DNA of 64,000 nucleotides, taken from contig DBBP01000006.1 in assembly GCA_002292285.1 (NCBI GenBank), positions 62,001 through 126,000 of the forward strand. Direction: 5' to 3'. The position numbers were made by a program, and so were the translations under genes. The stretch's first letter is position 1; each line of letters starts with the position of its first letter. Below are positions 26,017 through 35,206 of the stretch, piece after piece. The notes beneath the pieces are model-generated. The model worked only from the letters and a program-made list of their open reading frames with translations. It ran no database searches and was not told where the DNA came from. The stretch is from Proteobacteria bacterium UBA981. GTDB lineage: Bacteria; Pseudomonadota; Gammaproteobacteria; Ga0077536.

Positions 26017-28641
26017 TTAATCATCATCCAACAGTGAGCGCAGACGATAGAGCGTTTCCAGAGCCTGCAGCGGACTGAGTGTATCGGCGTTGATTAATTC
26101 CAGTGCTTCGATGACGGGATGATCGCTGCGGAACAAGGGCATCTGGACCTCATCGGAGCCGCTCGGGCGACCGGCAGGATGCCGGTCGGGGAGCTCAAGC
26201 TGGTTGAGAATTTCATTGGCTCTGCCAATCACGCTTTGCGGCACGCCTGCCCGGCGTGCCACTGCCAGGCCAAAGCTGCGGCTCGCAGCGCCCTCCGCAA
26301 CACTGTGTAAAAACACCACATGCTCACCGTGTTCGATAGCTTCAAGTTGCACATTCGCAATTTGTGCCTCGTTCTCTGCCAGTTCGGTAAGCTCGAAATA
26401 GTGCGTCGCGAAAAGCGCGAAACAGCGATTAGCGCGACTCAGATGTTCGGCTGCTGCCCACGCCAGAGCCAGACCATCGTAGGTGCTGGTGCCGCGCCCG
26501 ATCTCGTCGATGATCACCAGGCTGGTGGGACTGGCGTTATGCAAAATGTTGGCGACTTCGCTCATCTCGACCATGAACGTACTTTGCCCACCCGCGAGAT
26601 CGTCGGCCGCGCCGATGCGCGTGTATATCGCGTCAACAGGCCCGAGTTCTGCCGTTTTGGCGGGCACAAAGCTGCCGATATGGGCGAGCAAAGTGATGAG
26701 AGCGTTTTGCCGCATATAGGTCGATTTGCCACCCATATTCGGTCCCGTGATCAAAAGCAGTTTGCGCTGCTCGTCGAGTTTCAAATCATTGGCCACGAAC
26801 GCTTGCTCCTGGAAGCGTTCCACGAGCGGGTGACGGCCGCCGATGATCGAGATTTTCGGATGCTGGACGAACTCCGGACAAGTCCATTGCAGAACATGGG
26901 CGCGCTCGGCAAATGCCGCCAGAACATCAAGTTCTGCCACGGCCTTGCCAATCTTTTGCAACCGAGTGACGTAAGTTCCAAGATGCTCAAGCAGCGCCTC
27001 GAAGAGCATCTTCTCGCGACGCAAAGCTTTTTCGCCCGCACTGAGGATATGCGACTCGAAAGTTTTCAGTTCCGGCGTAATAAATCGTTCAGTCGCTTTC
27101 AGCGTCTGGCGCCTTTGGTAGTCTTCGGGCACATGCGTGGATTGTGAGCGGCCTATCTCAAGGTAATAGCCGTGGACTCGGTTGTAGCCCACTTTGAGCC
27201 CCGGAATGCCACTGCGCTCACGCTCGCGACGCTCCAGTTCGATGAGGTAGGTGTCTGCTTCTGAGCTAATGCCGCGCAATTCATCGAGTGTGCTGTCATA
27301 TCCTTTTGCGATGACCCCGCCGTCCCTGATCTGTACCGGTGGCTCAGCGGCTACCGCATTTTGCAAATGGAGCAAGAGTTCCGGCAGCAGCTCGATCGCC
27401 TCGTGCAATTCGTCGAGCAGCGGACTCGCATCGGCGCTCAGGTGCGAGCGTAGGGCGGGCAGAGCGTCGAGCGCATCGCGCAGACGCGCCAGGTCTCGTG
27501 GTCGGGCACTCGCAAGTGCGATGCGTGCAGTGATGCGCTCGATATCATGAACGTGACGAAAGTCACTTCTGAGCCCATTCAGATCGAGAACACTGATCAG
27601 TGTGGACACCGCGTGGTGGCGGCGCCTGAGCAGATTCTGGTCGCGGCTTGGTGTATTCAACCAGCGCTGCAGTTGACGCGATCCCATGCCGGTCCGGGTA
27701 CTGTCGAGTAAGCTCAATAGCGAATGCTCGCCGGTTCCCGACAGTGCCTCGGTTATTTCGAGGTTGCGACGAGTCGTGCGGTCAATGCTGATGAGATCAT
27801 CAAGGCGCTCAACACGGAGCGATCGGAGATGCTTCAGTTCGCCGCCCTGTGTGTCGCGGCAATAGTTCAGCAGCGCGCCGGCTGCGCCGAGTGCCGCAGA
27901 CAAGCCGTCACAGCCGAAGCCCGCTAAACTTTCGACGTTGAATTGGGTGCAGAGCGCGCGTTTCGCGCTTGAGATATCGAAGTGCCACGCAGGTAAGCGC
28001 CGCAAGGGTGCCAAACCGATTCTGTCGGATGGTTCTTCTGACTGCTCAGAGATTAGAATTTCGGCCCCTGCCAAACGTTCGAGCTCATTCTCCAGATCTC
28101 GATCATTGGCAACCTCTACAACCGAGAATCGCGCACCGCCAAGGTCCAGCGCTGCGATGCCGTAAAGGGCATTGTGTTCAAACACCGCGACGACCAGGTT
28201 GTCACGTTTCGCATCGAGTAGCGCGTCATCGGTGACGGTTCCGGGGGTGAGGATTCGCGCAACTTTTCGCTCCACCGGCCCTTGTGACAACGCTGGGTCG
28301 CCGATTTGCTCGCAAATCGCTACCGATTCACCGAGCCGCAGCAACCGCGACAGATAGTTTTCCGCAGCGTGCGCTGGCACGCCTGCCATCGGAATCGGTT
28401 CGCCGCGGCTGCGTCCGCGGGCGGTGAGGGTCAAGTCCAGCAGTTCAGCAGCGCGTTTCGCGTCGTCAAAGAACAGCTCGTAGAAATCCCCCATTCGGTA
28501 GAACAGCAGGATGTCAGGATGCTGCGCCTTGATGCGCAAAAATTGCTGCATGACGGGCGTATGTGCTGAAGGGTCTTCGCGGGAAAGCATCCCGGGCGAA
28601 TCGGCAACAGGCGCAGCGAGGGGGTCGTCTGGTTTGGCCAT
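26017..28641 (-). CDS. mutS: DNA mismatch repair protein MutS
   Basis: An 874-residue mismatch sensor. The N-terminal mismatch-binding domain has the Phe-x-Glu motif in MGDFYELFFDDA (about residues 50-61), followed by connector, core and clamp domains and the C-terminal ABC-type ATPase: Walker A GPNMGGKST (about 625-633), Walker B region VIIDEIGRGTST and the HxxH-like FATHYFELTEL. Length is normal. I chose the ATG at 28641 because it precedes the conserved 'HTPVMQQFLRIKAQHPDILLFYRMGDFYE' region by a typical distance; the frame stays open upstream without similarity. Confidence 0.96.
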   Translation of the reverse strand: MAKPDDPLAAPVADSPGMLSREDPSAHTPVMQQFLRIKAQHPDILLFYRMGDFYELFFDDAKRAAELLDLTLTARGRSRGEPIPMAGVPAHAAENYLSRLLRLGESVAICEQIGDPALSQGPVERKVARILTPGTVTDDALLDAKRDNLVVAVFEHNALYGIAALDLGGARFSVVEVANDRDLENELERLAGAEILISEQSEEPSDRIGLAPLRRLPAWHFDISSAKRALCTQFNVESLAGFGCDGLSAALGAAGALLNYCRDTQGGELKHLRSLRVERLDDLISIDRTTRRNLEITEALSGTGEHSLLSLLDSTRTGMGSRQLQRWLNTPSRDQNLLRRRHHAVSTLISVLDLNGLRSDFRHVHDIERITARIALASARPRDLARLRDALDALPALRSHLSADASPLLDELHEAIELLPELLLHLQNAVAAEPPVQIRDGGVIAKGYDSTLDELRGISSEADTYLIELERRERERSGIPGLKVGYNRVHGYYLEIGRSQSTHVPEDYQRRQTLKATERFITPELKTFESHILSAGEKALRREKMLFEALLEHLGTYVTRLQKIGKAVAELDVLAAFAERAHVLQWTCPEFVQHPKISIIGGRHPLVERFQEQAFVANDLKLDEQRKLLLITGPNMGGKSTYMRQNALITLLAHIGSFVPAKTAELGPVDAIYTRIGAADDLAGGQSTFMVEMSEVANILHNASPTSLVIIDEIGRGTSTYDGLALAWAAAEHLSRANRCFALFATHYFELTELAENEAQIANVQLEAIEHGEHVVFLHSVAEGAASRSFGLAVARRAGVPQSVIGRANEILNQLELPDRHPAGRPSGSDEVQMPLFRSDHPVIEALELINADTLSPLQALETLYRLRSLLDDD

Positions 28642-28826
28642 CGGCAGGTATAAAGCAGTGCTTGGCGACGCACGCGTATGGTACAACCTCGGCACGCAGA
28701 GTACGACGGACTTGAAATTCGTCCTGCGCGCCCATAGGTTGCCCGCCAGCATCGACGAATGAACCCGCGCCGTGCTAAGAACTGGTCGGATTGGTCGGCA
28801 AGGAGATTCCGCCCTTCTAGCTCCAG

Positions 28827-28858
28827 GTTCTCAGCGTCGTCGAAGACGGTTAGAGAAC
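28827..28858. repeat. Interrupted hairpin upstream of htpG
   Basis: Outer arms GTTCTC (28827-28832) and GAGAAC (28853-28858) and inner arms CGTC (28835-28838) and GACG (28845-28848) form a nested hairpin in the 282-bp divergent spacer between mutS and htpG. It lies 65 bp before the htpG ATG. I do not see a clear sigma32 promoter (CTTGAAA / CCCCAT) there. Role unknown. Confidence 0.3.
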
Positions 28859-28923
28859 AGCGACCGCTGCGGCGAACCATTCGAATAACTTAGTTACCCA
28901 ACCTAACGCTAAAAGGGACTCGC

Positions 28924-30813
28924 ATGTCACTCGATACGGCTAAAGAACAACGCGGCTTCGAATCTGAAGTCAGCCAACTGCTCGACCTGGTAATCAACTC
29001 GCTCTACAGCAATCGCGAGATTTTTCTGCGTGAGCTTGTGTCCAATGCTGCCGACGCTGCCGATAAATTGCGTTTCGCTGCGTTGTCGGACGACTCCTTG
29101 TATGAAGGAGATAGCGAACTCGGTGTGGAGATCGATTTCAACGCGGAACTCAAGACCATCACCGTGCGCGACAACGGCATCGGGATGAGTCGGGATGAAG
29201 TGAACTCGAACCTGGGTACGATTGCCAAGTCCGGCACGCGAGAATTCTTCGGTGCTTTGAGTGGTGACGCGAAGAAAGATTCGCAACTCATCGGGCAGTT
29301 CGGCGTTGGTTTTTATGCCGCATTTATCGTCGCTGAACGGGTCGTGGTCACGTCCCGAAAAGCCGGTGCGGGGGCAGAAGAAGGGGTGCGCTGGGAATCT
29401 GAAGGTAAAGGCGAGTACAGCGTGGAAACTGTCCGGCGCGATAAGCGCGGCACGGAAATCGTTTTACACCTCAAGGAAGACGCGACGGAATTTGCCAACG
29501 GATACCAGCTGCGCGAACTCTGTAAGCGCTATTCCGACCACATCTCGGTACCAGTGAAACTTCCCCAGACCGGTGACGAGGAAGGTTATGAAGTCGTCAA
29601 TCAGGCAACGGCCATGTGGCGCCGCTCAAAAAATGAGTTGAGCGATGACGATTATCGTGAGTTTTACAAACATGTTTCCCATGACTTTGGCGACCCGCTT
29701 GCGTGGACGCATTCGAAAGTGGAAGGCAAGCTCGAATACACGACACTATTTTATCTGCCCGCGCAGCCGGGCTTCGATCTGTGGGACCGCGACGCCAAAC
29801 AAGGCATCAAGCTCTACGTGCAGCGTGTGTTCATCATGGACGATGCCGAGGCGCTGTTACCCCGATATCTGCGTTTCGTACGGGGTGTAATCGATACCAA
29901 CGACCTCCCGCTGAACGTGTCACGCGAAATGGTGCAGCAGAACAAGACGCTGGAGACCATTCGCGCCGGTTCGGTCAAACGGATTCTTGGTGAGCTTGAA
30001 ACGCTCGCCAAGGGCGAGAATTACGAGAAATTCTGGAGCGCGTTCGGCAGGGTGCTGAAAGAGGGTGTCATTGAAGACAGCACGAACAAGGAACGCATTG
30101 CAAAATTGTTGCGCTTTTCTACTACGCTCGCCGACGATCCGGATGCCAATGTCGGTTTGACTGACTATATCTCGCGCATGAAGGAGGGCGAGGATTCGAT
30201 CTACTACATCGTCACCGACAGCTTCGCGACCGCGTGCAACAGCCCGCACCTAGAGTATTTTCGTAGCGAAGGCATCGAAGTTCTGCTCATGCACGATCCG
30301 GTAGACGAATGGTTGGTGTCCAACCTGGCCGAATTCGACGGTAAATTGTTGAAGTCCATTACCCACGTTGACGCCGTCGAAAAGAGCGATGAAGGGTCGG
30401 CTGAGGACGCGCAGACCGACGACAAGGCCGACGACTCCGATGAGGACTCAGTGATAGCCCGCGTGAAGTCAGCGCTGGCCGGGCAAGTCGAGGACGTTTG
30501 CGAAAGTAAGCGCCTGACCACATCGCCGGCACGGTTGGTTTCGGCCGGCGAGCAAATGAGTGCGAATCTCGAACGCTTATTGCAGGCAACCGGACAGGAT
30601 GTCCCGAGCAGCAAGCGTATTCTCGAACTGAATGTTGGGCATCCGTTGGTACAGATGGTGGCCGGCCTCGAGGATGGCGAACAAATCGGGACGTGGTCGA
30701 ATTTACTGTACGACCAATCGATTCTTGCCGAGGGCGGCAAACTGGAAGACCCTGCTGGTTTCGTCAAGCGTATGAACGAGGCGGTCGTCGCGCTGGCCCG
30801 GCAGGGCGACTGA
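28924..30813 (+). CDS. htpG: Hsp90-family chaperone HtpG
   Basis: A 629-residue bacterial Hsp90. The N-terminal GHKL ATPase shows REIFLRELVSNAADAADKLR (about residues 33-52), DNGIGMS and GQFGVGFYAAF; the middle domain has the catalytic arginine region LPLNVSREMVQQN (about 324-336); the C-terminal dimerisation domain ends with ALARQGD. The ATG at 28924 follows AAGGGA. An acidic low-complexity insertion (about 480-510, Asp/Glu/Ser-rich) sits before the C-terminal domain. prmB follows with its coding region touching the htpG stop. Confidence 0.97.
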   Translation: MSLDTAKEQRGFESEVSQLLDLVINSLYSNREIFLRELVSNAADAADKLRFAALSDDSLYEGDSELGVEIDFNAELKTITVRDNGIGMSRDEVNSNLGTIAKSGTREFFGALSGDAKKDSQLIGQFGVGFYAAFIVAERVVVTSRKAGAGAEEGVRWESEGKGEYSVETVRRDKRGTEIVLHLKEDATEFANGYQLRELCKRYSDHISVPVKLPQTGDEEGYEVVNQATAMWRRSKNELSDDDYREFYKHVSHDFGDPLAWTHSKVEGKLEYTTLFYLPAQPGFDLWDRDAKQGIKLYVQRVFIMDDAEALLPRYLRFVRGVIDTNDLPLNVSREMVQQNKTLETIRAGSVKRILGELETLAKGENYEKFWSAFGRVLKEGVIEDSTNKERIAKLLRFSTTLADDPDANVGLTDYISRMKEGEDSIYYIVTDSFATACNSPHLEYFRSEGIEVLLMHDPVDEWLVSNLAEFDGKLLKSITHVDAVEKSDEGSAEDAQTDDKADDSDEDSVIARVKSALAGQVEDVCESKRLTTSPARLVSAGEQMSANLERLLQATGQDVPSSKRILELNVGHPLVQMVAGLEDGEQIGTWSNLLYDQSILAEGGKLEDPAGFVKRMNEAVVALARQGD

Positions 30814-31700
30814 ACGCTAATCAGCTCGTCACGTCGAGCGCTGCCCGGTTCACGGCAGCCGGACTTCACTTTGGCCACGGTACTGACAACGCCGAAGACG
30901 AAGCACTGTTCCTCATTCTGCATGCGCTTGGCTGGTCGTACGACGTTGACGAACAAGCACTGCAACGCCCGCTTGCCGCTACGGAACTAGCGGCAATTGA
31001 GGCGATAATCGATGAGCGCTTAACAACTCGGTGCCCGGCAGCGTACCTGACCGGACGTATGTGGTTCGCGGGGCACGAGTTTTTCGTTGACGAACGGGTT
31101 CTGGTGCCGCGATCGCCGTTGGCGGAGCTTATCCTTGATGATTTCCAGCCGTGGCGCGGGGACCAGGAGTTTGGGCGTGTATTGGACATCGGAACCGGTA
31201 GTGGTTGCATCGCGATCGCGACGGCGCTTGCGTTTCCGCAGGCAAAAATCGACGCGACAGATTTAAGCCCCGCTGCGCTGGAAGTGGCCGCGATTAACCG
31301 CCGTCGTTACAGTTTGGATGATCGTTTGCGTCTCATTGAAGCCGATCTCTTCCCACCCCAGGGCGGCCACTATGATCTGATCGTGAGCAATCCGCCCTAT
31401 GTTCCGCGCGCGCGGATGTCGACCCTGCCCGCCGAGTATTTGGCTGAGCCGCCCACCGGCCTGGTTGCCGGCGACGATGGCATGGCGTGTGTGCGGCGCA
31501 TCTTTGCTCAGGCCGCAGAATTTCTCTCCCCTGCTGGCATGTTAATCATTGAAGTTGGCGAGATTTGGCCCGAGATTTCCGCAGCGTACGCGCATTTAGA
31601 CCTCACTTGGCTCGATTTTCGATACGGTGGCGAAGGGGTGTTGCTGATTACCCGCGAAGCCTTAGAACGCGCACAAGACTCTGATGGCAACGGCGACTGA
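30810..31700 (+). CDS. prmB: Ribosomal protein uL3 glutamine methyltransferase PrmB
   Basis: A SAM-dependent N5-glutamine methyltransferase of the PrmB type that modifies ribosomal protein L3. Motifs: FGHGTDNAEDEA near the N-terminus (as in PrmB), VLVPRSPLAEL, the SAM-binding DIGTGSGCIAIA and the catalytic NPPYVPR. Start uncertain: family similarity begins within about a dozen residues of the htpG stop, but the only canonical start upstream is a GTG at 30693, deep inside htpG, and the next ATG downstream would cut away the N-terminal domain. A CTG at 30810, overlapping the htpG TGA, gives the expected N-terminus; I list that, giving 296 residues. Confidence 0.85.
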   Translation: MNANQLVTSSAARFTAAGLHFGHGTDNAEDEALFLILHALGWSYDVDEQALQRPLAATELAAIEAIIDERLTTRCPAAYLTGRMWFAGHEFFVDERVLVPRSPLAELILDDFQPWRGDQEFGRVLDIGTGSGCIAIATALAFPQAKIDATDLSPAALEVAAINRRRYSLDDRLRLIEADLFPPQGGHYDLIVSNPPYVPRARMSTLPAEYLAEPPTGLVAGDDGMACVRRIFAQAAEFLSPAGMLIIEVGEIWPEISAAYAHLDLTWLDFRYGGEGVLLITREALERAQDSDGNGD

Positions 31701-31729
31701 ATTGCCATGCAGCCTGCTAGAATGCGCCC

Positions 31730-32839
31730 ATGACCGGTAGCACGCTTGGAAAATTATTCACGCTGACAACAGCGGGCGAGAGTCATGGGCCGGGATACCT
31801 CGGGATCATCGATGGTTGTCCGCCGGGCCTTGAGCTCGATGAGGCAGACTTGCAACGCGATCTCGATCGCCGTAAACCCGGGAAATCTCGCCACACTACG
31901 CAGCGCCGCGAAGACGATCGGGTCAAGATCATGTCGGGCGTGTTCGAAGGTCGAACGACCGGAACACCGATTGGTCTGATCATCGAGAACACCGATCAGA
32001 AGTCTAAAGATTACTCGAACATCCAAGATAAGTTTCGTCCCGGGCACGCCGACTACACTTACATACAGAAGTACGGCGTGCGCGATTATCGTGGTGGTGG
32101 CCGGGCGTCAGCGCGCGAAACCTGCATGCGTGTTGCTGCCGGCGCGATCGCCAAGAAGTACCTGCAGCACAATTTCGGGATCAGCGTATTCGGTTATCTG
32201 GCGCAACTTGGGCCGATCGCATTACGCCTACTATCGCCCGACGAAGCGGACAAGAATCCTTTCTTTTGCGCCGACCCGGAGCGCGTCGCTGAGCTGGAAA
32301 GCTACATGGACGCACTTCGAAAAGAAGGCGATTCGATCGGTGCAAGAGTAAACATTGTCGCCACAGCGATACCGCCCGGTTGGGGTGAGCCGGTCTTCGA
32401 TCGTCTCGATGCCGATATCGCCAAAGCGATGATGGGCATCAATGCTGTCAAGGGTGTAGAGATCGGAGACGGCTTCGCCGTCGTCGCTCAGAAGGGCACC
32501 GAGCACCGCGACCTCATGCGTTCTGATGGATTCGTCTCCAATCACGCCGGCGGTGTGCTGGGCGGGATTTCGAGCGGCCAGGACGTCGTCGTTAGCATTG
32601 CACTGAAACCGACTTCCAGTATTCGTCTCGAGGGTGACACCGTTGCGATGGATGGCAGTGAGACGACAATCGCGACGCTCGGGCGTCACGATCCTTGTGT
32701 CGGGATTCGCGCCGTGCCAATCGCCGAAGCAATGCTGGCCCTCACACTGCTCGATCATTGTTTGCGTCAGCAGGCTCGCAGTCCAGCGGTTGAAGCCCCC
32801 ACACCCGCAATTGGGCAGCGCTCCAGCTCATTGGCCTGA
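31730..32839 (+). CDS. aroC: Chorismate synthase
   Basis: A 369-residue FMN-dependent enzyme that converts EPSP to chorismate, the last shared step of aromatic amino-acid synthesis. Signatures: GESHGPGYLGIIDGCPPG (about residues 17-34), the three family blocks including RPGHADYTYIQKYGVRDYRGGGRASARET (about 103-131) and SDGFVSNHAGGVLGGISSGQ (about 265-284), with arginines that bind substrate and FMN. Length is normal. It lies 29 bp after prmB, a common gammaproteobacterial order (prmB-aroC), and its stop is just before glcE. Confidence 0.97.
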   Translation: MTGSTLGKLFTLTTAGESHGPGYLGIIDGCPPGLELDEADLQRDLDRRKPGKSRHTTQRREDDRVKIMSGVFEGRTTGTPIGLIIENTDQKSKDYSNIQDKFRPGHADYTYIQKYGVRDYRGGGRASARETCMRVAAGAIAKKYLQHNFGISVFGYLAQLGPIALRLLSPDEADKNPFFCADPERVAELESYMDALRKEGDSIGARVNIVATAIPPGWGEPVFDRLDADIAKAMMGINAVKGVEIGDGFAVVAQKGTEHRDLMRSDGFVSNHAGGVLGGISSGQDVVVSIALKPTSSIRLEGDTVAMDGSETTIATLGRHDPCVGIRAVPIAEAMLALTLLDHCLRQQARSPAVEAPTPAIGQRSSSLA

Positions 32840-32843
32840 TCGA

Positions 32844-33935
32844 ATGAGCGACGTTCAAGTGGACGACATGGCACCGTCCCTGGCCAGAATCGTCGATGCG
32901 GTCAAATCAGCCGAGGCAGACGAGCGAGCACTTGACGTGGTCGGTGGCGGGACGAAGTCATTTTTGGCCAGTGGAGTTCCTGGAGAACGCCTGTCGACCG
33001 TCGACCATTGCGGTATTGTCAGTTACGAACCTACCGAATTAGTGATTACTGCCAGAGCTGGCACCTTACTAACGGACATAGATGCGGCCCTAAACGAACG
33101 CGGCCAAATGCTTGGTTTTGAGCCGCCACGGTTCGGCGCCGCATCAACTATTGGTGGTGTCATCGGGGCAGGACTATCCGGACCAGCGCGGCCCTATCGC
33201 GGCAGCGCGCGCGATTTCGTCCTCGGCGTTGAACTCATCAACGGCCACGGACAGGTGCTCAAGTTTGGCGGCCAGGTCATGAAAAACGTCGCCGGCTACG
33301 ATGTCTCTCGACTGGTTACCGGCGCTTTCGGCACGCTCGGGGTGCTGACCGAGGTGTCATTGCGGGTCGTTCCGCGCGTGACGCACGAATCCACCTTACG
33401 TTGGGGCGGGGATACGACTCAGAGTTCCGAACGGATGCGCGATTTATCGCGCTCGCCGTGGCCGGTTACGGCAATGGCTTGCGATCAGGACGGTTTGAGA
33501 GTTCGCATGTCCGGCAGTATGGAGGCCATAGAAGACGCCCGTAAGCGTTTGAATCCGGAGAGCGACGGTGACGATTCGCAATTCTGGGCGCAACTGCGAG
33601 ATTTGCAGCTTGAGCAGTTGCAACCTGCGAATGGGGTGTCGCTGTGGCGTCTCTCGGTGGCGCCAGCGGCGCCAGAATTCGAGATTCCGGTGGACCTTTT
33701 CGATTGGGGCGGCGCGCAACGCTGGCTGACCACCAGTGCTGGATTCGCCGAACAGATTCGTGCTTATGCACTAGTCTCAGGCGGGCACGCGACCTGCATC
33801 AAGCGGGCCACTGACGACGAAGCTGCCACGTTCAGTACGCCGGAAAAAACTTTGATGCAGCTAATGCAAAGAGTCAAAGCCAGCTTCGACCCGACTGGCA
33901 TATTCAACCCGCAACGCTATTACAGCTGGATGTAA
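32844..33935 (+). CDS. glcE: Glycolate oxidase FAD-binding subunit GlcE
   Basis: A 363-residue FAD-binding (PCMH-type) protein, the second subunit of glycolate oxidase. Recognisable parts: VVGGGTKSFLA near residue 30, ITARAGTLLTDIDAALNERGQMLGFEPPRFG (about 70-100), TIGGVIGAGLSGPARPYRGSARDFVLGVELINGHG and NVAGYDVSRLVTGAFGTLGVLTEVSLRVVP. GlcE is smaller than the catalytic GlcD. The ATG at 32844 is four bases after the aroC stop. glcF follows, but no glcD is adjacent, so the catalytic subunit must be encoded elsewhere if the enzyme is complete. Confidence 0.93.
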   Translation: MSDVQVDDMAPSLARIVDAVKSAEADERALDVVGGGTKSFLASGVPGERLSTVDHCGIVSYEPTELVITARAGTLLTDIDAALNERGQMLGFEPPRFGAASTIGGVIGAGLSGPARPYRGSARDFVLGVELINGHGQVLKFGGQVMKNVAGYDVSRLVTGAFGTLGVLTEVSLRVVPRVTHESTLRWGGDTTQSSERMRDLSRSPWPVTAMACDQDGLRVRMSGSMEAIEDARKRLNPESDGDDSQFWAQLRDLQLEQLQPANGVSLWRLSVAPAAPEFEIPVDLFDWGGAQRWLTTSAGFAEQIRAYALVSGGHATCIKRATDDEAATFSTPEKTLMQLMQRVKASFDPTGIFNPQRYYSWM

Positions 33936-33944
33936 GTATTTACG

Positions 33945-35168
33945 ATGCGCGCGCCCGTAACAGACCAAATGGCCACCCATCGCTTCACCGCGGAGGCCGC
34001 AAAAATCGTCCGCAGTTGCGTTCATTGCGGATTTTGCAACGCCACCTGTCCAACTTATCAGCTTACCGGGGACGAATTGGAAGGGCCGCGTGGACGTATC
34101 TATCTGATGCGTTCACTGCTCGACGGCGGTGAAGTCGGCGAAGACACGCGGCGTCATCTTGACCAATGCCTGCAATGCCGCAATTGCGAAACGACTTGTC
34201 CCTCGGGCGTACGGTACGGAACGCTATTGGAACTCATGCGACCTTACGTCGCCGAGAATTCGACGTTACCGTGGATGGCTCGCTTGAAACGCGCAGCCCT
34301 TCTGGGCGTGGTGCCACATCGCGCTCGCTTCCGCGCGCTACTCGCTGCCGGCCGCCTGGTTCGCCCGTTACTACCGCAAGCTTTGGCGCAACTCATTCCG
34401 GCGTCTCGTGCGCCATTGGCGGCTGTCAGTGTCAGCCACGCACGCAGGGTGTTGCTACTCGGTGGATGTGCTCAACCTGCGCTGAATCCAAATATCGACG
34501 CTGCAGCGGCATTGATATTCGAACGGGTGGGTATTTCACTGGTGACAGTCCCTGCAGCAGGGTGCTGCGGAGCGCTGGCGATGCATCTTGGGGCAGAGCG
34601 TGATGCTGTCAATCAGGCGAAAGCGAATTTGGACGCATGGTGGCCCGAAATCGAGAATGGTGCGGAAGCTGTGATGGCGAGTTCGTCCGGCTGCGGCGTC
34701 CATCTCAAGGAGTACGCACGAATCCTGTCCGCAGAGCCAGGCTACCGAGAACGCGCTGAGCGAATGCAAAGTCTGGTGCGCGATCCGATCGAGTTGCTCG
34801 ATGCCACGGCGTTAAAGGAACACGTCCGGATAAAAAGCAACGAATCGTTAGCGGTGCAGGCACCGTGTACTTTACAGCACGGCCAGCGTTTAGGCGGGCG
34901 AGTGGAGCAACTACTCCGCGAATTGGGTTGCGTCTTAGCCGAGGTGCGCGAGCCGCATCTGTGTTGCGGGTCCGCCGGCAGCTATTCGGTTTTGCACGGT
35001 GGTACCGCAAGACAGCTGCGAGAGCGCAAGTTAGCCAATCTGATGCGCGGGCGCCCGACCAAGATCGTGACCGCAAATATCGGCTGCCAATCTCACCTTG
35101 GCGCCACGGCGGCAGTGCCGGTGCCGCACTGGTTGGAGTTCCTCGCCGAGAATCTGCTCACCGACTAG
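33945..35168 (+). CDS. glcF: Glycolate oxidase iron-sulfur subunit GlcF
   Basis: A 407-residue Fe-S protein. Two ferredoxin-like clusters are near the N-terminus (CVHCGFCNATCP, about residues 26-37, and CLQCRNCETTCP, about 76-87), followed by two cysteine-rich CCG domains (GCCGALAMHL about 205 and CCGSAGSYSVL about 344), the pattern of GlcF and related electron-carrying subunits. It would receive electrons from GlcD/GlcE and pass them to the quinone pool. Either the ATG at 33945 or one eight codons later could be used. A perfect inverted repeat overlaps its stop codon. Confidence 0.94.
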   Translation: MRAPVTDQMATHRFTAEAAKIVRSCVHCGFCNATCPTYQLTGDELEGPRGRIYLMRSLLDGGEVGEDTRRHLDQCLQCRNCETTCPSGVRYGTLLELMRPYVAENSTLPWMARLKRAALLGVVPHRARFRALLAAGRLVRPLLPQALAQLIPASRAPLAAVSVSHARRVLLLGGCAQPALNPNIDAAAALIFERVGISLVTVPAAGCCGALAMHLGAERDAVNQAKANLDAWWPEIENGAEAVMASSSGCGVHLKEYARILSAEPGYRERAERMQSLVRDPIELLDATALKEHVRIKSNESLAVQAPCTLQHGQRLGGRVEQLLRELGCVLAEVREPHLCCGSAGSYSVLHGGTARQLRERKLANLMRGRPTKIVTANIGCQSHLGATAAVPVPHWLEFLAENLLTD

Positions 35169-35185
35169 CTCAAGCGATTGAGCTA
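35166..35185. terminator. Inverted repeat between glcF and mlaA
   Basis: TAGCTCAA (35166-35173), GCGA loop, TTGAGCTA (35178-35185): a perfect 8-bp stem whose left arm contains the glcF stop codon. It lies between convergent genes and probably acts in both directions. Confidence 0.5.
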
Positions 35186-35206
35186 AGCGGCGATTGGGTG
35201 GTGCCT

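Noticed and set aside
26320..27147. Open frame of 275 codons antisense to mutS
   Set aside because: Long open frames antisense to GC-rich genes are common; mutS on the other strand has all its motifs and this frame has none.
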